Assembly (NCBI RefSeq): GCF_018861705.1 | Contig: NZ_JAHLEC010000031.1 | Span: 1 to 36,307 of the forward strand | Direction: 5' to 3' | DNA length: 36,307 bases | Source of the DNA: Clostridium psychrophilum | GTDB lineage: Bacteria > Bacillota > Clostridia > Clostridiales > Clostridiaceae | Shown here: in pieces, positions 9,148 through 17,342 of the stretch | Position numbering within the stretch: the stretch's first letter is position 1 | Layout of the letters: every line of letters begins with the position of its first letter | Notes under the pieces: generated by a model | The model's database searches: none | What the model was told of the DNA's origin: nothing | Seen by the model: the letters and a program-made list of their open reading frames with translations, nothing else | Made by a program: the position numbers and the translations under genes

Positions 9148-9420
9148 TTAAGCATAAACATCTATTATATTATCATTTGTGGATCTTTTTACAGTTGAAC
9201 TACTATTAATATTCTTTGTACTTTCTACTTGATTACTTGCAGCTATTTGATTATTTGAGGTTTGTCCTACTTTACTATCACTCTGTTGCTGAATTTGTGC
9301 TTCAATTTGTTGTATTTTAGCTTGTATTACCTCAATTTTAGCAGTTTCTAAAGCTCTTAGAACTTTTTCATTTTGAGCATATGCACTGATTGAATTTTGA
9401 GCAGAGCTTATTGTATTCAT
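9148..9420 (-). CDS. Small coiled-coil protein of unknown function
   Basis: A 90-aa protein that I do not recognise. Residues about 15-48 form a likely amphipathic helix or coiled coil (KVLRALETAKIEVIQAKIQQ, then IEAQIQQQ). The second half is rich in Ser, Asn, Thr and Gln and probably disordered, ending NIIDVYA. There is no signal peptide, membrane segment or cysteine. AAGGA lies 11 bases before the ATG. It has its own strong terminator, so it is probably transcribed alone. Spore-coat-associated or flagellum-associated small proteins can look like this, but nothing here proves either. Confidence 0.7.
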   Translation of the reverse strand: MNTISSAQNSISAYAQNEKVLRALETAKIEVIQAKIQQIEAQIQQQSDSKVGQTSNNQIAASNQVESTKNINSSSTVKRSTNDNIIDVYA

Positions 9421-9560
9421 ATGTTATTATATCCTTTATTTTGAATTATTTTATTTATTTTACTAATAATATTATACACAATAAGTAGAAAAATTGTTTG
9501 TTGATTTTGCAGGATAACCCTTCTTTCAGACATTTCATTTAGCTTATATAGTATTCAAAC

Positions 9561-10712
9561 TTATTTTGGCTCTTTTATCGCATTAATTAGATGAATTCTA
9601 AATGCATATAATAAATCAATTATTATTATAAATAACACTATAGAAAGATAAACTAAATAATCAGTTGAACTATTATACAAAAATGGGAAATAGCAGAATA
9701 ATGATACCAAAGGTATAATTATAGCTACATATAACTTCTTGGGATAACAAAAGGCGTATAATAATGAGATTACATCTGCCATAAAGAAATACCTCTCATG
9801 CATATGTGGTAATAAAAAAGGTACGATGACAGCAAATAACAGGGACAATTCTATAACATTTTCAAATTTAATAACTTTTATATATCTAACACTTATATAA
9901 ATAATAATAAGTACAGCAACTAAAGAAATTACTATGCCTATGTTACCTATAAGGGTGGTATTACTAAAAAAGCTGCTAGTAAACCATTGATATATTGATG
10001 GTGCATTGTAAGCTAAATTTGTATATTCACTAGATTGATTAAAATAAGTAAGCAAAATATCTTTTAGAGGTCTACCCACAATTAAACTAGGTATACTTAA
10101 AACTAAGTAAGTTAAAGGTATAATAAGCAAATGGTATATTTTAATTCTATTTTTAAATAATAGAATTGCAAATAATGGCAAGATAAATATTGCTTGTAGC
10201 TTAAAAGATAATGCAATCCCATAAAAAATTATTGATGTAATTGGTTTTTCACGTAAAATATAGTAAATGGACCCTATGACAAATGAGGTATAAATGACAT
10301 CACATTGCCCCCATACAGAGCCATTTAATATGACTGTTGGAATTAAAAGAAGAAATCCAAATGATAAATATCCTATCTTTTCATTCTTGTATTTTATATT
10401 AACAATTTTCATAATAAAGAAAGCAGCCATTATATCAAAAACAAATGATATCATTTTTATATAAAATAACTTATTTATATTTGTATAAGTACCAAGGGCT
10501 AACAAATATAGATAGGGTTGAGGGTAATCACTTACTAAATTTTTTAAAGCACTGAAGCCACCATTAGTTTTTATAGTATCGAACCATGGACTTAAAAAGG
10601 CATTATAGTCTTGATTTGTAGAGGGCAATCCATGAATCCTAACAATTAGGGCAAGCCATATTATAGTAGCTAATATAATAAATTTTTTAAAAAACTTTTT
10701 ATTCTTATCCAT
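9561..10712 (-). CDS. GT-C fold membrane glycosyltransferase (DUF2029/GT87-like)
   Basis: A 383-aa protein with about ten membrane segments. After the first helix comes an extracytoplasmic loop NQDYNAFLSPWFDTIKTNGG with acidic residues (the D of QDYNAF is a candidate catalytic base), then YPQPYLYLLAL. Later SVWGQCDVIYTSFVIGS, FKLQAIFILPLF and PHMHERYFFMADV are conserved-looking features of GT-C enzymes that use polyprenyl-phosphate sugars (mannosyltransferase-like). It would act on the outer face of the membrane. GGAGGA precedes the ATG, and the gene starts 14 bases after the 86-aa protein, so they are co-transcribed. The acceptor and sugar cannot be read from sequence. Confidence 0.8.
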   Translation of the reverse strand: MDKNKKFFKKFIILATIIWLALIVRIHGLPSTNQDYNAFLSPWFDTIKTNGGFSALKNLVSDYPQPYLYLLALGTYTNINKLFYIKMISFVFDIMAAFFIMKIVNIKYKNEKIGYLSFGFLLLIPTVILNGSVWGQCDVIYTSFVIGSIYYILREKPITSIIFYGIALSFKLQAIFILPLFAILLFKNRIKIYHLLIIPLTYLVLSIPSLIVGRPLKDILLTYFNQSSEYTNLAYNAPSIYQWFTSSFFSNTTLIGNIGIVISLVAVLIIIYISVRYIKVIKFENVIELSLLFAVIVPFLLPHMHERYFFMADVISLLYAFCYPKKLYVAIIIPLVSLFCYFPFLYNSSTDYLVYLSIVLFIIIIDLLYAFRIHLINAIKEPK

Positions 10713-10726
10713 AAATCTCCTCCAAC

Positions 10727-10987
10727 TTAGTTTTCTGATTTTTTGAAATTCCCACTAGGAGGATTTCCAGTAGGTTTAGTACCAGTATTTCCTTTAAATT
10801 GACCCTGCGATTTATTACCATCTTTTTTCTGAAATTGACCTTGAGATCTTCCTCTATTTCCAGTTGAATTAGTAATTACTGAGTTGTTTTTGGTATACTG
10901 ATATGCATATAAAAGTGTACCTATAAAAATTGATGCGATAATTATAATAGTAAAGATAGAAGTTAATATGTTTTTACTTTTTTTCAT
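10727..10987 (-). CDS. Small membrane-anchored Gly/Gln/Lys-rich protein
   Basis: An 86-aa protein not recognised by family. Residues about 9-30 form one membrane helix (ILTSIFTIIIIASIFIGTLL) after a short KKSK start, so the tail faces outside. The tail has two SQGQF units and then TGTKPTGNPPSGN, low in structure and basic. That last stretch closely matches TGTKPSGMPNGGK in the extracytoplasmic loop of the GT39 protein encoded just upstream, also at DNA level (about 17 of 21 bases between 10767-10787 and 12282-12302). It is co-transcribed with the GT-C gene. It may be an accessory subunit or an acceptor for one of the neighbouring glycosyltransferases; this is inference only. Confidence 0.75.
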   Translation of the reverse strand: MKKSKNILTSIFTIIIIASIFIGTLLYAYQYTKNNSVITNSTGNRGRSQGQFQKKDGNKSQGQFKGNTGTKPTGNPPSGNFKKSEN

Positions 10988-11029
10988 GCATGCATCCCCA
11001 TCTTTCCTGCTCCTTTGAAATTTTTTAAT

Positions 11030-11067
11030 AGAAGCAGATCCTATTTTTAATAATAGAATCTGCCTCT
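11030..11067 (-). terminator. Hairpin between GT39 and the 86-aa gene
   Basis: A stem of about 15 bp with mismatches pairs AATAGAAGCAGATCCTATT with AATAGAATCTGCCTCT. Downstream on the minus strand the sequence is AT-rich but lacks an immediate T run. It may be a partial terminator or a processing site that lowers expression of the downstream pair. Confidence 0.55.
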
Positions 11068-11083
11068 GTATTACACTTAATTA

Positions 11084-13219
11084 TTATTTTGTTGTATCAG
11101 CACCTTTTAAATCGTATAAGGCTCCAGAACTTTGACCGCCACCCATTGATTTGTTAGTTGAAGTACTTGAAACTTTATCAGTTGATGTTGCGGTTGTTGA
11201 TTTACTTGTTGCAGTAGTAGAATATTTCCATTCACTCTCTTTAACAAGTGTACCGGCATTTTTAGCCCATGTCATGACGTCGTTAGTTGAGCCACCTTGG
11301 CCACCGCCTACCATTACATATCTAACTTCTCCGTTTTTAACTAAAGCCTTAAACTGAGCGAGTGTTATCGCTTTATCAGTTCCGAAAAAGCCCCAAGTCA
11401 TTACAGATTCGCCTGTTTTAATTATTATATCTGACGCTTCACCCCTTGTTGATGAAGTTACAAGGATATATTTTTCAGTTGTTTTATTAGCTTGTAAGAA
11501 TTTTATTAGTTTCGCATTACTTGAATTACTTGAAGTGCTTGAAGAACCCATACCCATAGATCCAGAACTTGAGGCTCCATTTTTAGAACTAGAAATTATA
11601 CTTAGCCCTGCAGCTGGCATTGATCCCATTGCGCCAAACAAAGTAGTTACAGACAAGACTATAGGGGTTATTAGAAGTCCTACTAAAGCGGTGGCTACTA
11701 ATATTTTTGAAAGCATCAAGTTATTATTTTTTTTTATCTTAATGATAATAAGTATTAGTGATGATACAAAACATAAAACAGATAGTGATATCATTAAAAT
11801 CTTAGTTATACTTGAGGTACTGTACATGTAAGATAAAATCAATAACTGAAGTGCTCCCGTTACAATAAGTGTTACTGGTAATATCCAAGATTTCCAGGTG
11901 CCTTCAGTGTAAAGTTCCCACATAGAAACAATTCCTATTCCTGAGAGTGCTGCAATTGGTGCAGTAAGCATAGTTAAATAATAAGGATGAAATGTACCTG
12001 TTGTGAAGCTGAAATATATAAATTCAGGTAATAACCACATTGACCACAATAATAAATCTAATTTTCTCTTGTTATTAAAAGCAGGTTTGAATTTTTCTTT
12101 TAGTGTTGCTGCTAGTATTCCGAGAACTGCAAGAGGAAATAACCAAATTATTTGAGTAGACAAACTATTATTAGAGAACAATCTTGCAAAGCTAGCTGGT
12201 TCGGTACCACCAAAGCTACTGCCACCACCACCAGATTTACCACTTTGTCCACCTGTTGGCATCTTACCACCATTTGGCATTCCACTAGGTTTTGTACCTG
12301 TTGGGGGAGTACCACCTTGTATTCCATCTTGATGGTTTGCATTATTAGTAGCCGTAGCGCTTGTATTGCTTCCTTCAGGAATTTTAACTTGAGTTTTAGC
12401 GGAACTGCCACCTACACTACCAGTAGTGCTACCAATTCCAAGTCGTTCTAGTCCATTATGTCCAATTATAAGTTCTAGTTCTGAGTTATTTGTACTACTT
12501 CCCACATAAGGTCTGTTTGCAGCAGGTGTTAAATCTACTACTATAGCCCATGAGAAGGAAACAACAAGTAGAATAAGCGTTCCGCAAATAAGATGAAGTA
12601 TTCTCTTTTTAAGCGAAACTGCGCTTGATAAAAGGTAAACTAAGTATATAGCTGGAATAACCATATAAGCTTGAAGCATTTTTATATTGAATCCAATGCC
12701 AACGAGAACTAAACTTAGTATAAGATATTTAAACTTCCCTTTTTCAGCTGCGATAGAAATAGCCCAGCATGCAAGTAATAGAGTTAAAACAAGTAAGTTG
12801 TCACAAGTGTTATTTCTACTTACAGCAACAAAGATTGGTGTTGTTGCAAGAAACAATGCTGATAGAAGACCAGCTGTAGGTCCAAATGATCTCTTAACAA
12901 TTTTATATATTATGAAAACTGAGATTACTCCTGCAAGAGCCTGTGGAAGAATAATACTCCATCCACTATATCCAAAGATTTTAGCAGAAATAGCTTGAAT
13001 CCAAAAACCTAGAGGAGGTTTATCAATGGTTACAAAGCTTGCAGGGTCAAAAGATACGAAAAAGAAATTTTTAAGACTCATAGTCATACTTTTAACACCA
13101 GCGGCATAATACGCATTTGAATATCCATTTATTCCTAGATTAGCAAAATTTAATATTGCAGATAATATTAGTATTAATGGTAGAAAAATTTTTTCTGTTG
13201 AAAGTTTTAATTTTTTCAT
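11084..13219 (-). CDS. GT39 family (PMT/ArnT-like, YkcB-type) membrane glycosyltransferase
   Basis: A 711-aa polytopic enzyme using polyprenyl-phosphate sugar donors at the outer membrane face. After helix 1 comes GINGYSNAYYAAGVKSM, then FVTIDKPPLGFWIQAISAKI and ATTPIFVAVSRNNTCDNLL, the usual GT39 loop motifs. A long Gly/Ser/Thr/Pro-rich outer loop (about 270-345) follows the mid-region HNGLERLGIG. Further helices come next, then a C-terminal extracytoplasmic domain (about 560-711) with YVMVGGGQGGS and a Ser/Thr-rich tail. This matches Bacillus YkcB-like proteins in plan and length, and those pair with a YkcC-type GT2, like the one at 5337-6350. The promoter at 13494 leaves a 5' UTR of about 270 bases. 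Confidence 0.9.
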   Translation of the reverse strand: MKKLKLSTEKIFLPLILILSAILNFANLGINGYSNAYYAAGVKSMTMSLKNFFFVSFDPASFVTIDKPPLGFWIQAISAKIFGYSGWSIILPQALAGVISVFIIYKIVKRSFGPTAGLLSALFLATTPIFVAVSRNNTCDNLLVLTLLLACWAISIAAEKGKFKYLILSLVLVGIGFNIKMLQAYMVIPAIYLVYLLSSAVSLKKRILHLICGTLILLVVSFSWAIVVDLTPAANRPYVGSSTNNSELELIIGHNGLERLGIGSTTGSVGGSSAKTQVKIPEGSNTSATATNNANHQDGIQGGTPPTGTKPSGMPNGGKMPTGGQSGKSGGGGSSFGGTEPASFARLFSNNSLSTQIIWLFPLAVLGILAATLKEKFKPAFNNKRKLDLLLWSMWLLPEFIYFSFTTGTFHPYYLTMLTAPIAALSGIGIVSMWELYTEGTWKSWILPVTLIVTGALQLLILSYMYSTSSITKILMISLSVLCFVSSLILIIIKIKKNNNLMLSKILVATALVGLLITPIVLSVTTLFGAMGSMPAAGLSIISSSKNGASSSGSMGMGSSSTSSNSSNAKLIKFLQANKTTEKYILVTSSTRGEASDIIIKTGESVMTWGFFGTDKAITLAQFKALVKNGEVRYVMVGGGQGGSTNDVMTWAKNAGTLVKESEWKYSTTATSKSTTATSTDKVSSTSTNKSMGGGQSSGALYDLKGADTTK

Positions 13220-13487
13220 TTTAATTACTCCTTTTTAGAATGAGTATTAACTGTAGTAACAGGTATTCTCATAATTAATATAATGTATTTCTTCGCACGT
13301 TACCTTATTAAATATCCACAGTTTATAAAATCGAAAAAGTTTGTGGCTTTTTATTTATAAAATTAGTATTAAAAGTCCATTATTAGCTAAGTACAAAACT
13401 ATTATTATGTACTTATACATTTTCCCCCTTATTTATCATAAATATTGTTTCATGTTTATTTGCATGTACATTCGTAATATCTCGATA
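13220..13487 (-). other. Long 5' leader of the GT39 gene
   Basis: No gene is seen in this 268-base stretch between the predicted transcription start near 13487 and the GT39 ATG. The leader starts in a palindrome (ATATC-TC-GATAT, 13477-13488) and is AT-rich. I see no known riboswitch or T-box motif. It could simply be a leader, or hold a second promoter closer to the gene. Confidence 0.5.
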
Positions 13488-13493
13488 TATTAG

Positions 13494-13548
13494 ATTATAG
13501 TCATCAATTGTATTAGTAGTATCAAATAATTGTGTGAGCTTTATGTGA
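13494..13548 (-). promoter_or_regulatory. Promoter with 11-bp-period direct repeat (site B) upstream of GT39
   Basis: Plus-strand half-sites TGTGTGA (13531-13537) and TATGTGA (13542-13548) are 11 bp apart. On the minus strand -10 TATAAT is at 13494-13499, again 32 bases from the nearer half-site. About 50 of the 67 bases spanning repeat to -10 agree with site A at 6394-6448, with no gaps, far more than the surrounding sequence. Confidence 0.75.
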
Positions 13549-13560
13549 TTATGTATAAGA

Positions 13561-13596
13561 TAAAACAAACGATCAACATTTCTGCTGATCGTTTGT
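13561..13596 (-). terminator. Terminator of the two-component operon
   Basis: A perfect 11-bp stem, ACAAACGATCA (13565-13575) with TGATCGTTTGT (13586-13596), starts three bases after the kinase stop codon and is followed on the minus strand by TTTTA. Confidence 0.85.
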
Positions 13597-13598
13597 AC

Positions 13599-14999
13599 TT
13601 ATAGAGGATATTTAATTAAAAAATTAACACCAACGTCTTTATTTGTAACTTCAATTTCCCCATTATAATAATTTATAATTTTCATGCAAATAGCAAGACC
13701 AAGACCAAATTTGCCGGTCTTATCTTTATAGAAATTATCAAAAATATGAGAAAGATGTTCTTCACGAATATGAGGCCCATCGTTATATATACCAATAACT
13801 GCAAAAGCACCTTCTTTTTTGAGAGATACGCATATTTTACTCTTGGCATATCTAAGGCCGTTATCTAATATATTTTCGATAGAAACCTGTACTTTATCTA
13901 CATTTCCATTTATAGTAGCGTCTTTAATGTCTAAATCCCACTCTATATTATTATTATTAATTACTTTAAATCTATTTGTAATGCGAAGAAGCAAACGATG
14001 TAAATTAATTTCTATATTTTCAAAATTATTTTCGAGTACATAGTCGAGAGTGTTCAAATATAACATCTGTTTAACTTTTTTCTCGAGGCTTAAAGACTCA
14101 TCTCTTATTATTTCAGCGTTTTTTTCTACTGATTCTACATACACACCGTCAATAATAGCTTCAGCGTGACTCATAATTACCATAATTGGAGTTTTTAAAT
14201 CATGAGATATACTTTGTAAAAACATTTTTTCTTCTTCATCTGTACGTTTTAATTCTTTTTGCATCAAATTCATTGAGTTGGCAAGTCTACCAATCTCATC
14301 TTCATTTTTAACATTAATAGGTTTTTCCCAATCTTTGTGGGAAATTCTCACAGTACAATTTTCAAGTTCCTTAAGAGGTTTTGAAATATAATTTGCAACG
14401 AGTTTAGACGTTAGAAAACCAATAGCTATAAATATAAGTCCTACCCAAAGTACCATATAAAGCAAACTATTATCTACTATATCAGGAATATATGTTATTA
14501 AATATGATTTCCCAAAATCCCCATACTTGATAGAACTTATTATAAAAATATATTTCATATTATTGTAGGTACCTTTAAATTGTTTTTCATAAAGGGTGCC
14601 TGATGTAATGTAACTTGACATCCATATTTTTAGATTCGCATCATTAGTTTTAAAAGGCGAGTTTAAATCATTCTGCGAATCTGGAGGCATCTGGTGCCCT
14701 TTATTTATGTTTACAATTGTAGCGGTATTATTTTTATCTATGGTATATATGTAATAATCACTGCCTTTTAAATTCCTATATTCATCAGATCTATTGGGCT
14801 GAGTAAAATTATTAGTCTTTAATAAAATATCATGAGATACTTTTAAGTCTTGGACTTTTCCTTTTTCATTTATGCTTCTGAAAGCAACTAGATAGAAAAA
14901 AGAGATACTTGAAATTATTATAAGTATTATGACTGTAAAAGTTGTCCATATTCGCATAGTTAAGGAGTTAAATTTAAACTTGAATTTAAATTTCTTCAT
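13599..14999 (-). CDS. Sensor histidine kinase
   Basis: A 466-aa membrane kinase. TM1 is about 18-40, an extracytoplasmic sensor region about 42-176, TM2 about 178-199, then a HAMP domain (SKPLKELENCTVRIS, DEIGRLANSMN). The phosphorylation box is LQSISHDLKTPIMVIMSHAE with His266. The ATPase domain has ENILDNGLRYAKS (N box) and KFGLGLAICMKI (G2 box). The ATG overlaps the stop of the regulator gene (ATGA), so the two are translationally coupled. The sensor domain has no recognisable fold. From the promoter repeats described here, its output is predicted to be surface glycosylation genes; its signal is unknown. Confidence 0.95.
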   Translation of the reverse strand: MKKFKFKFKFNSLTMRIWTTFTVIILIIISSISFFYLVAFRSINEKGKVQDLKVSHDILLKTNNFTQPNRSDEYRNLKGSDYYIYTIDKNNTATIVNINKGHQMPPDSQNDLNSPFKTNDANLKIWMSSYITSGTLYEKQFKGTYNNMKYIFIISSIKYGDFGKSYLITYIPDIVDNSLLYMVLWVGLIFIAIGFLTSKLVANYISKPLKELENCTVRISHKDWEKPINVKNEDEIGRLANSMNLMQKELKRTDEEEKMFLQSISHDLKTPIMVIMSHAEAIIDGVYVESVEKNAEIIRDESLSLEKKVKQMLYLNTLDYVLENNFENIEINLHRLLLRITNRFKVINNNNIEWDLDIKDATINGNVDKVQVSIENILDNGLRYAKSKICVSLKKEGAFAVIGIYNDGPHIREEHLSHIFDNFYKDKTGKFGLGLAICMKIINYYNGEIEVTNKDVGVNFLIKYPL

Positions 15000-15682
15000 G
15001 ATTTGTACACTAGTTTATAACCATAGCCATAAACAGTTTCTATGGTGAATTTATCTATTTTTTTTCTAAGGCGTCTTATAACATCATCAACCACTCTATC
15101 TGAACCAAAGTAATCGTCACCCCATACAGTGTCCAATATTTGCTCTCTAGAAACTAAATTATTTTTATTCTCAATAAAGTAATATAAAAGTTCAAATTCT
15201 TTTTTAGTTAAAATAACTTCTACATCGCCTATAAAAACTGTTCTTTGTTTTTTGCTAATTCGGTATCCGCCCATATTTAAGCTATCGTCGATTTGGTTCA
15301 CGTCATTCTTATTTACTCCATAAACCCTCTCTAAGATTTTATTAGTTCTAATAATAAGCTCTCTAGGTAAAAATGGTTTTGATAAATAATCATCGCTACC
15401 GAGCTCCAGTCCAACAACACGATCGAGTTCTTCATTTCTTGCAGACATAAAAATAACCGGTGTATTTTTATTATGAGCTTTAACGGCTTTAATAATTTCA
15501 TAACCATCAATATCTGGAAGCATTATATCTAAAATCCATAAATCTGGCATATCATCAATTCTCTCTATTGCAGAATTACCAGTTGAAAAAGTAGTTACTT
15601 CATAACCTTCACGTTGTAGGTATTTCTCTAGCAAAAGATTTAAACTTATTTGATCCTCAACAAGATATATTTTCATTGACAT
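14996..15682 (-). CDS. OmpR/PhoB-family response regulator
   Basis: A 228-aa regulator: receiver domain (about 1-120) with acidic pocket EDQ, phosphorylated Asp52 in LWILDIMLPDIDG, and KPF at the switch lysine. The C-terminal winged helix (about 130-228) has LTKKEFELLYYFIENKNNLV, REQILDTVWGDDYFGSDRVV and the recognition-helix region VVDDVIRRLRKKI, closing with TVYGYGYKL. The ATG at 15682 lies six bases after AGGGGTG; an in-frame GTG at 15691 is inside that site. The gene is followed directly by its kinase. Its own promoter carries a 11-bp-period repeat (site C) like those before two glycosyltransferase genes, suggesting autoregulation. Confidence 0.95.
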   Translation of the reverse strand: MSMKIYLVEDQISLNLLLEKYLQREGYEVTTFSTGNSAIERIDDMPDLWILDIMLPDIDGYEIIKAVKAHNKNTPVIFMSARNEELDRVVGLELGSDDYLSKPFLPRELIIRTNKILERVYGVNKNDVNQIDDSLNMGGYRISKKQRTVFIGDVEVILTKKEFELLYYFIENKNNLVSREQILDTVWGDDYFGSDRVVDDVIRRLRKKIDKFTIETVYGYGYKLVYKS

Positions 15683-15767
15683 GTTTATCACCCCTGATTT
15701 TTAAGCACTAAGCCTATTAGTTATATAAATAATTTTATTATAACCCATATAATACCTATTACTTTAT

Positions 15768-15822
15768 ATTCTATCATATAATTCTCAAAACATTTTAAAT
15801 TATTTATGTAAAGATTATGTGT
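15768..15822 (-). promoter_or_regulatory. Promoter with 11-bp-period direct repeat (site C) upstream of the response regulator
   Basis: Plus-strand half-sites TATGTAA (15805-15811) and TATGTGT (15816-15822) are 11 bp apart. On the minus strand an extended -10, TGATAGAAT, has its hexamer at 15768-15773, 32 bases from the nearer half-site, the same spacing as sites A and B. The half-sites are weaker copies of TATGTGA. Confidence 0.6.
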
Positions 15823-16058
15823 TTAAGAAAATTTGTTGTAGATAAAATGTTTATATTAAGTTATTTTAAAGAAATTTGTATTATTAATTAATATAACAAA
15901 AAATATTATGACACAAATGAAAATACATTGATGTTAATATTTGTGCAACTAAATATTGCATGATTTACAGAAAAGAATGATAATTAAAGTAGAAAAAAAC
16001 ATAATGATTGGCGTGTAGTATATGTATATTTATTAAATGAATATGGAGGGTAGTAGAC
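15823..16058. other. Divergent intergenic region before glycerate kinase
   Basis: No gene is seen. It holds an interrupted palindrome, CACAAAT (15912-15918) with ATTTGTG (15939-15945) and ACAT/ATGT inside it, which could be an operator for the kinase gene. A clear sigma-A promoter for that gene could not be chosen. GGAGGG before 16059 is the ribosome binding site. Confidence 0.45.
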
Positions 16059-17201
16059 ATGAAAAAAAACTTAACTATTTTATTGGCACCAGATTCTTTT
16101 AAAGAGAGTATGAGCGCAAAAGAAGTTTGTGAAGCTATGGAAAGAGGAATTAAGAAGGTAAATAAAAATACTAACTGTATACATGTTCCTATGGCTGATG
16201 GTGGAGAAGGAACAATGCTGTCTTTAGTGGATGCTACTGGTGGAAAAATATATTCATTGAATGTATTTGGACCATTAGGGAATAGGGTAAAGGCATTTTA
16301 CGGTGTTTTAGGTGATGGTGAAACGGGAATTTTAGAAATGGCTAGTGCAAGTGGAATACAGTTAGTAACTATAGAAAAAAGGAATCCTCTTATAACAACA
16401 ACTTATGGTACTGGTCAATTAATAAAAGCTTGTTTAGATTATGGAGTAAAAAGACTATTAATAGGAATAGGTGGTAGTTCAACTAATGATGGTGGGGTTG
16501 GGGTTATTCAGGCATTAGGTGGAAAGTTTATGGATATAGAAGGAAATGAACTTGGGTTTGGTGGTGGAGAACTAGGTAAACTTGAGACTATAGACCTAAC
16601 TGGTCTTGATTCAAGACTAAAAAACATTACAGTGGAAGTAGCTTGTGATGTTAATAATCCATTGTGTGGTGATAGCGGTGCTTCAAATGTATTTGGGCCA
16701 CAAAAGGGAGCGACTGTTCAAATGATAGAGGAATTAGATAATAATTTAAGACATTATGCTAGGATAGTTAAAAAGCAACTAGGAAAAGATGTTTTAGATG
16801 TTCCAGGTGCAGGAGCGGCTGGAGGATTAGGAGCAGGACTTATTGCATTTTTAAATGCTTCTTTGAAAAAAGGTATAGATATGGTTATTGAATATACGAA
16901 GCTCGAGGAAAAAGTAAAATGTTCAGATATGGTTTGGACTGGTGAAGGAAGTATAGATTTTCAAACTCAATATGGTAAAACCCCTTTGGGAGTAGCAAGA
17001 GTTGCAAAACAATATAATAAACCGGTAATAGCATTTGCTGGAAGGGTCGGAGAAAATATAGAAGTGTTATATGAAAAGGGTATTGATTCTATATTTAGTA
17101 TTGTTAAAGAGGTAACTACATTGGATGAAGCGTTAATAAATGGAAAAGAAAATTTAGAAAAAACTGCTGAAAATGTAATGAGATTAATAAACTTATTATA
17201 A
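16059..17201 (+). CDS. Glycerate kinase (GarK/GlxK family)
   Basis: A 380-aa cytoplasmic kinase of the type I glycerate kinase family, phosphorylating D-glycerate (2-phosphoglycerate is the usual product in this family). Family signatures are LLAPDSFKESMSAKEVCEAM at the N-terminus, MADGGEGTMLSLVDATGG, GIGGSSTNDGGVGVIQALG, DVNNPLCGDSGASNVFGPQKGA, GAGAAGGLGAGLIAFL and WTGEGSIDFQTQYGKTP. GGAGGG precedes the ATG by about nine bases. It seems monocistronic, with no other glyoxylate or glycerate genes nearby, so it probably serves as a stand-alone entry of glycerate into glycolysis. Confidence 0.95.
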   Translation: MKKNLTILLAPDSFKESMSAKEVCEAMERGIKKVNKNTNCIHVPMADGGEGTMLSLVDATGGKIYSLNVFGPLGNRVKAFYGVLGDGETGILEMASASGIQLVTIEKRNPLITTTYGTGQLIKACLDYGVKRLLIGIGGSSTNDGGVGVIQALGGKFMDIEGNELGFGGGELGKLETIDLTGLDSRLKNITVEVACDVNNPLCGDSGASNVFGPQKGATVQMIEELDNNLRHYARIVKKQLGKDVLDVPGAGAAGGLGAGLIAFLNASLKKGIDMVIEYTKLEEKVKCSDMVWTGEGSIDFQTQYGKTPLGVARVAKQYNKPVIAFAGRVGENIEVLYEKGIDSIFSIVKEVTTLDEALINGKENLEKTAENVMRLINLL

Positions 17202-17269
17202 TTATATTTTGGGTCATTTAACTCCCAACTAAAAAAATTAGACTGTAATACCAAATTTACCAAATTTAT

Positions 17270-17302
17270 TTTGTTTACGATTTGTTTACAATATGGTATA
17301 GT
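17270..17302 (+). promoter_or_regulatory. Promoter of the sortase operon with an 11-bp-period direct repeat
   Basis: TTTGTTTAC occurs at 17270-17278 and 17281-17289 (11-bp period), overlapping the -35 region (TTTACG, 17274-17279). An extended -10, TGGTATAGT, has its hexamer at 17297-17302. Just upstream, ACCAAATTT is also tandemly repeated (17250-17268). A regulator may bind here; the half-sites differ from TATGTGA. Confidence 0.5.
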
Positions 17303-17342
17303 TTAACGATATGTAAAAATATATGATGCGGAGGTAGATGAC

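Noticed and set aside
17206-17225. TTGGG/CCCAA hairpin after glycerate kinase as a terminator
   Set aside because: It has five base pairs and no T tract on the plus strand.
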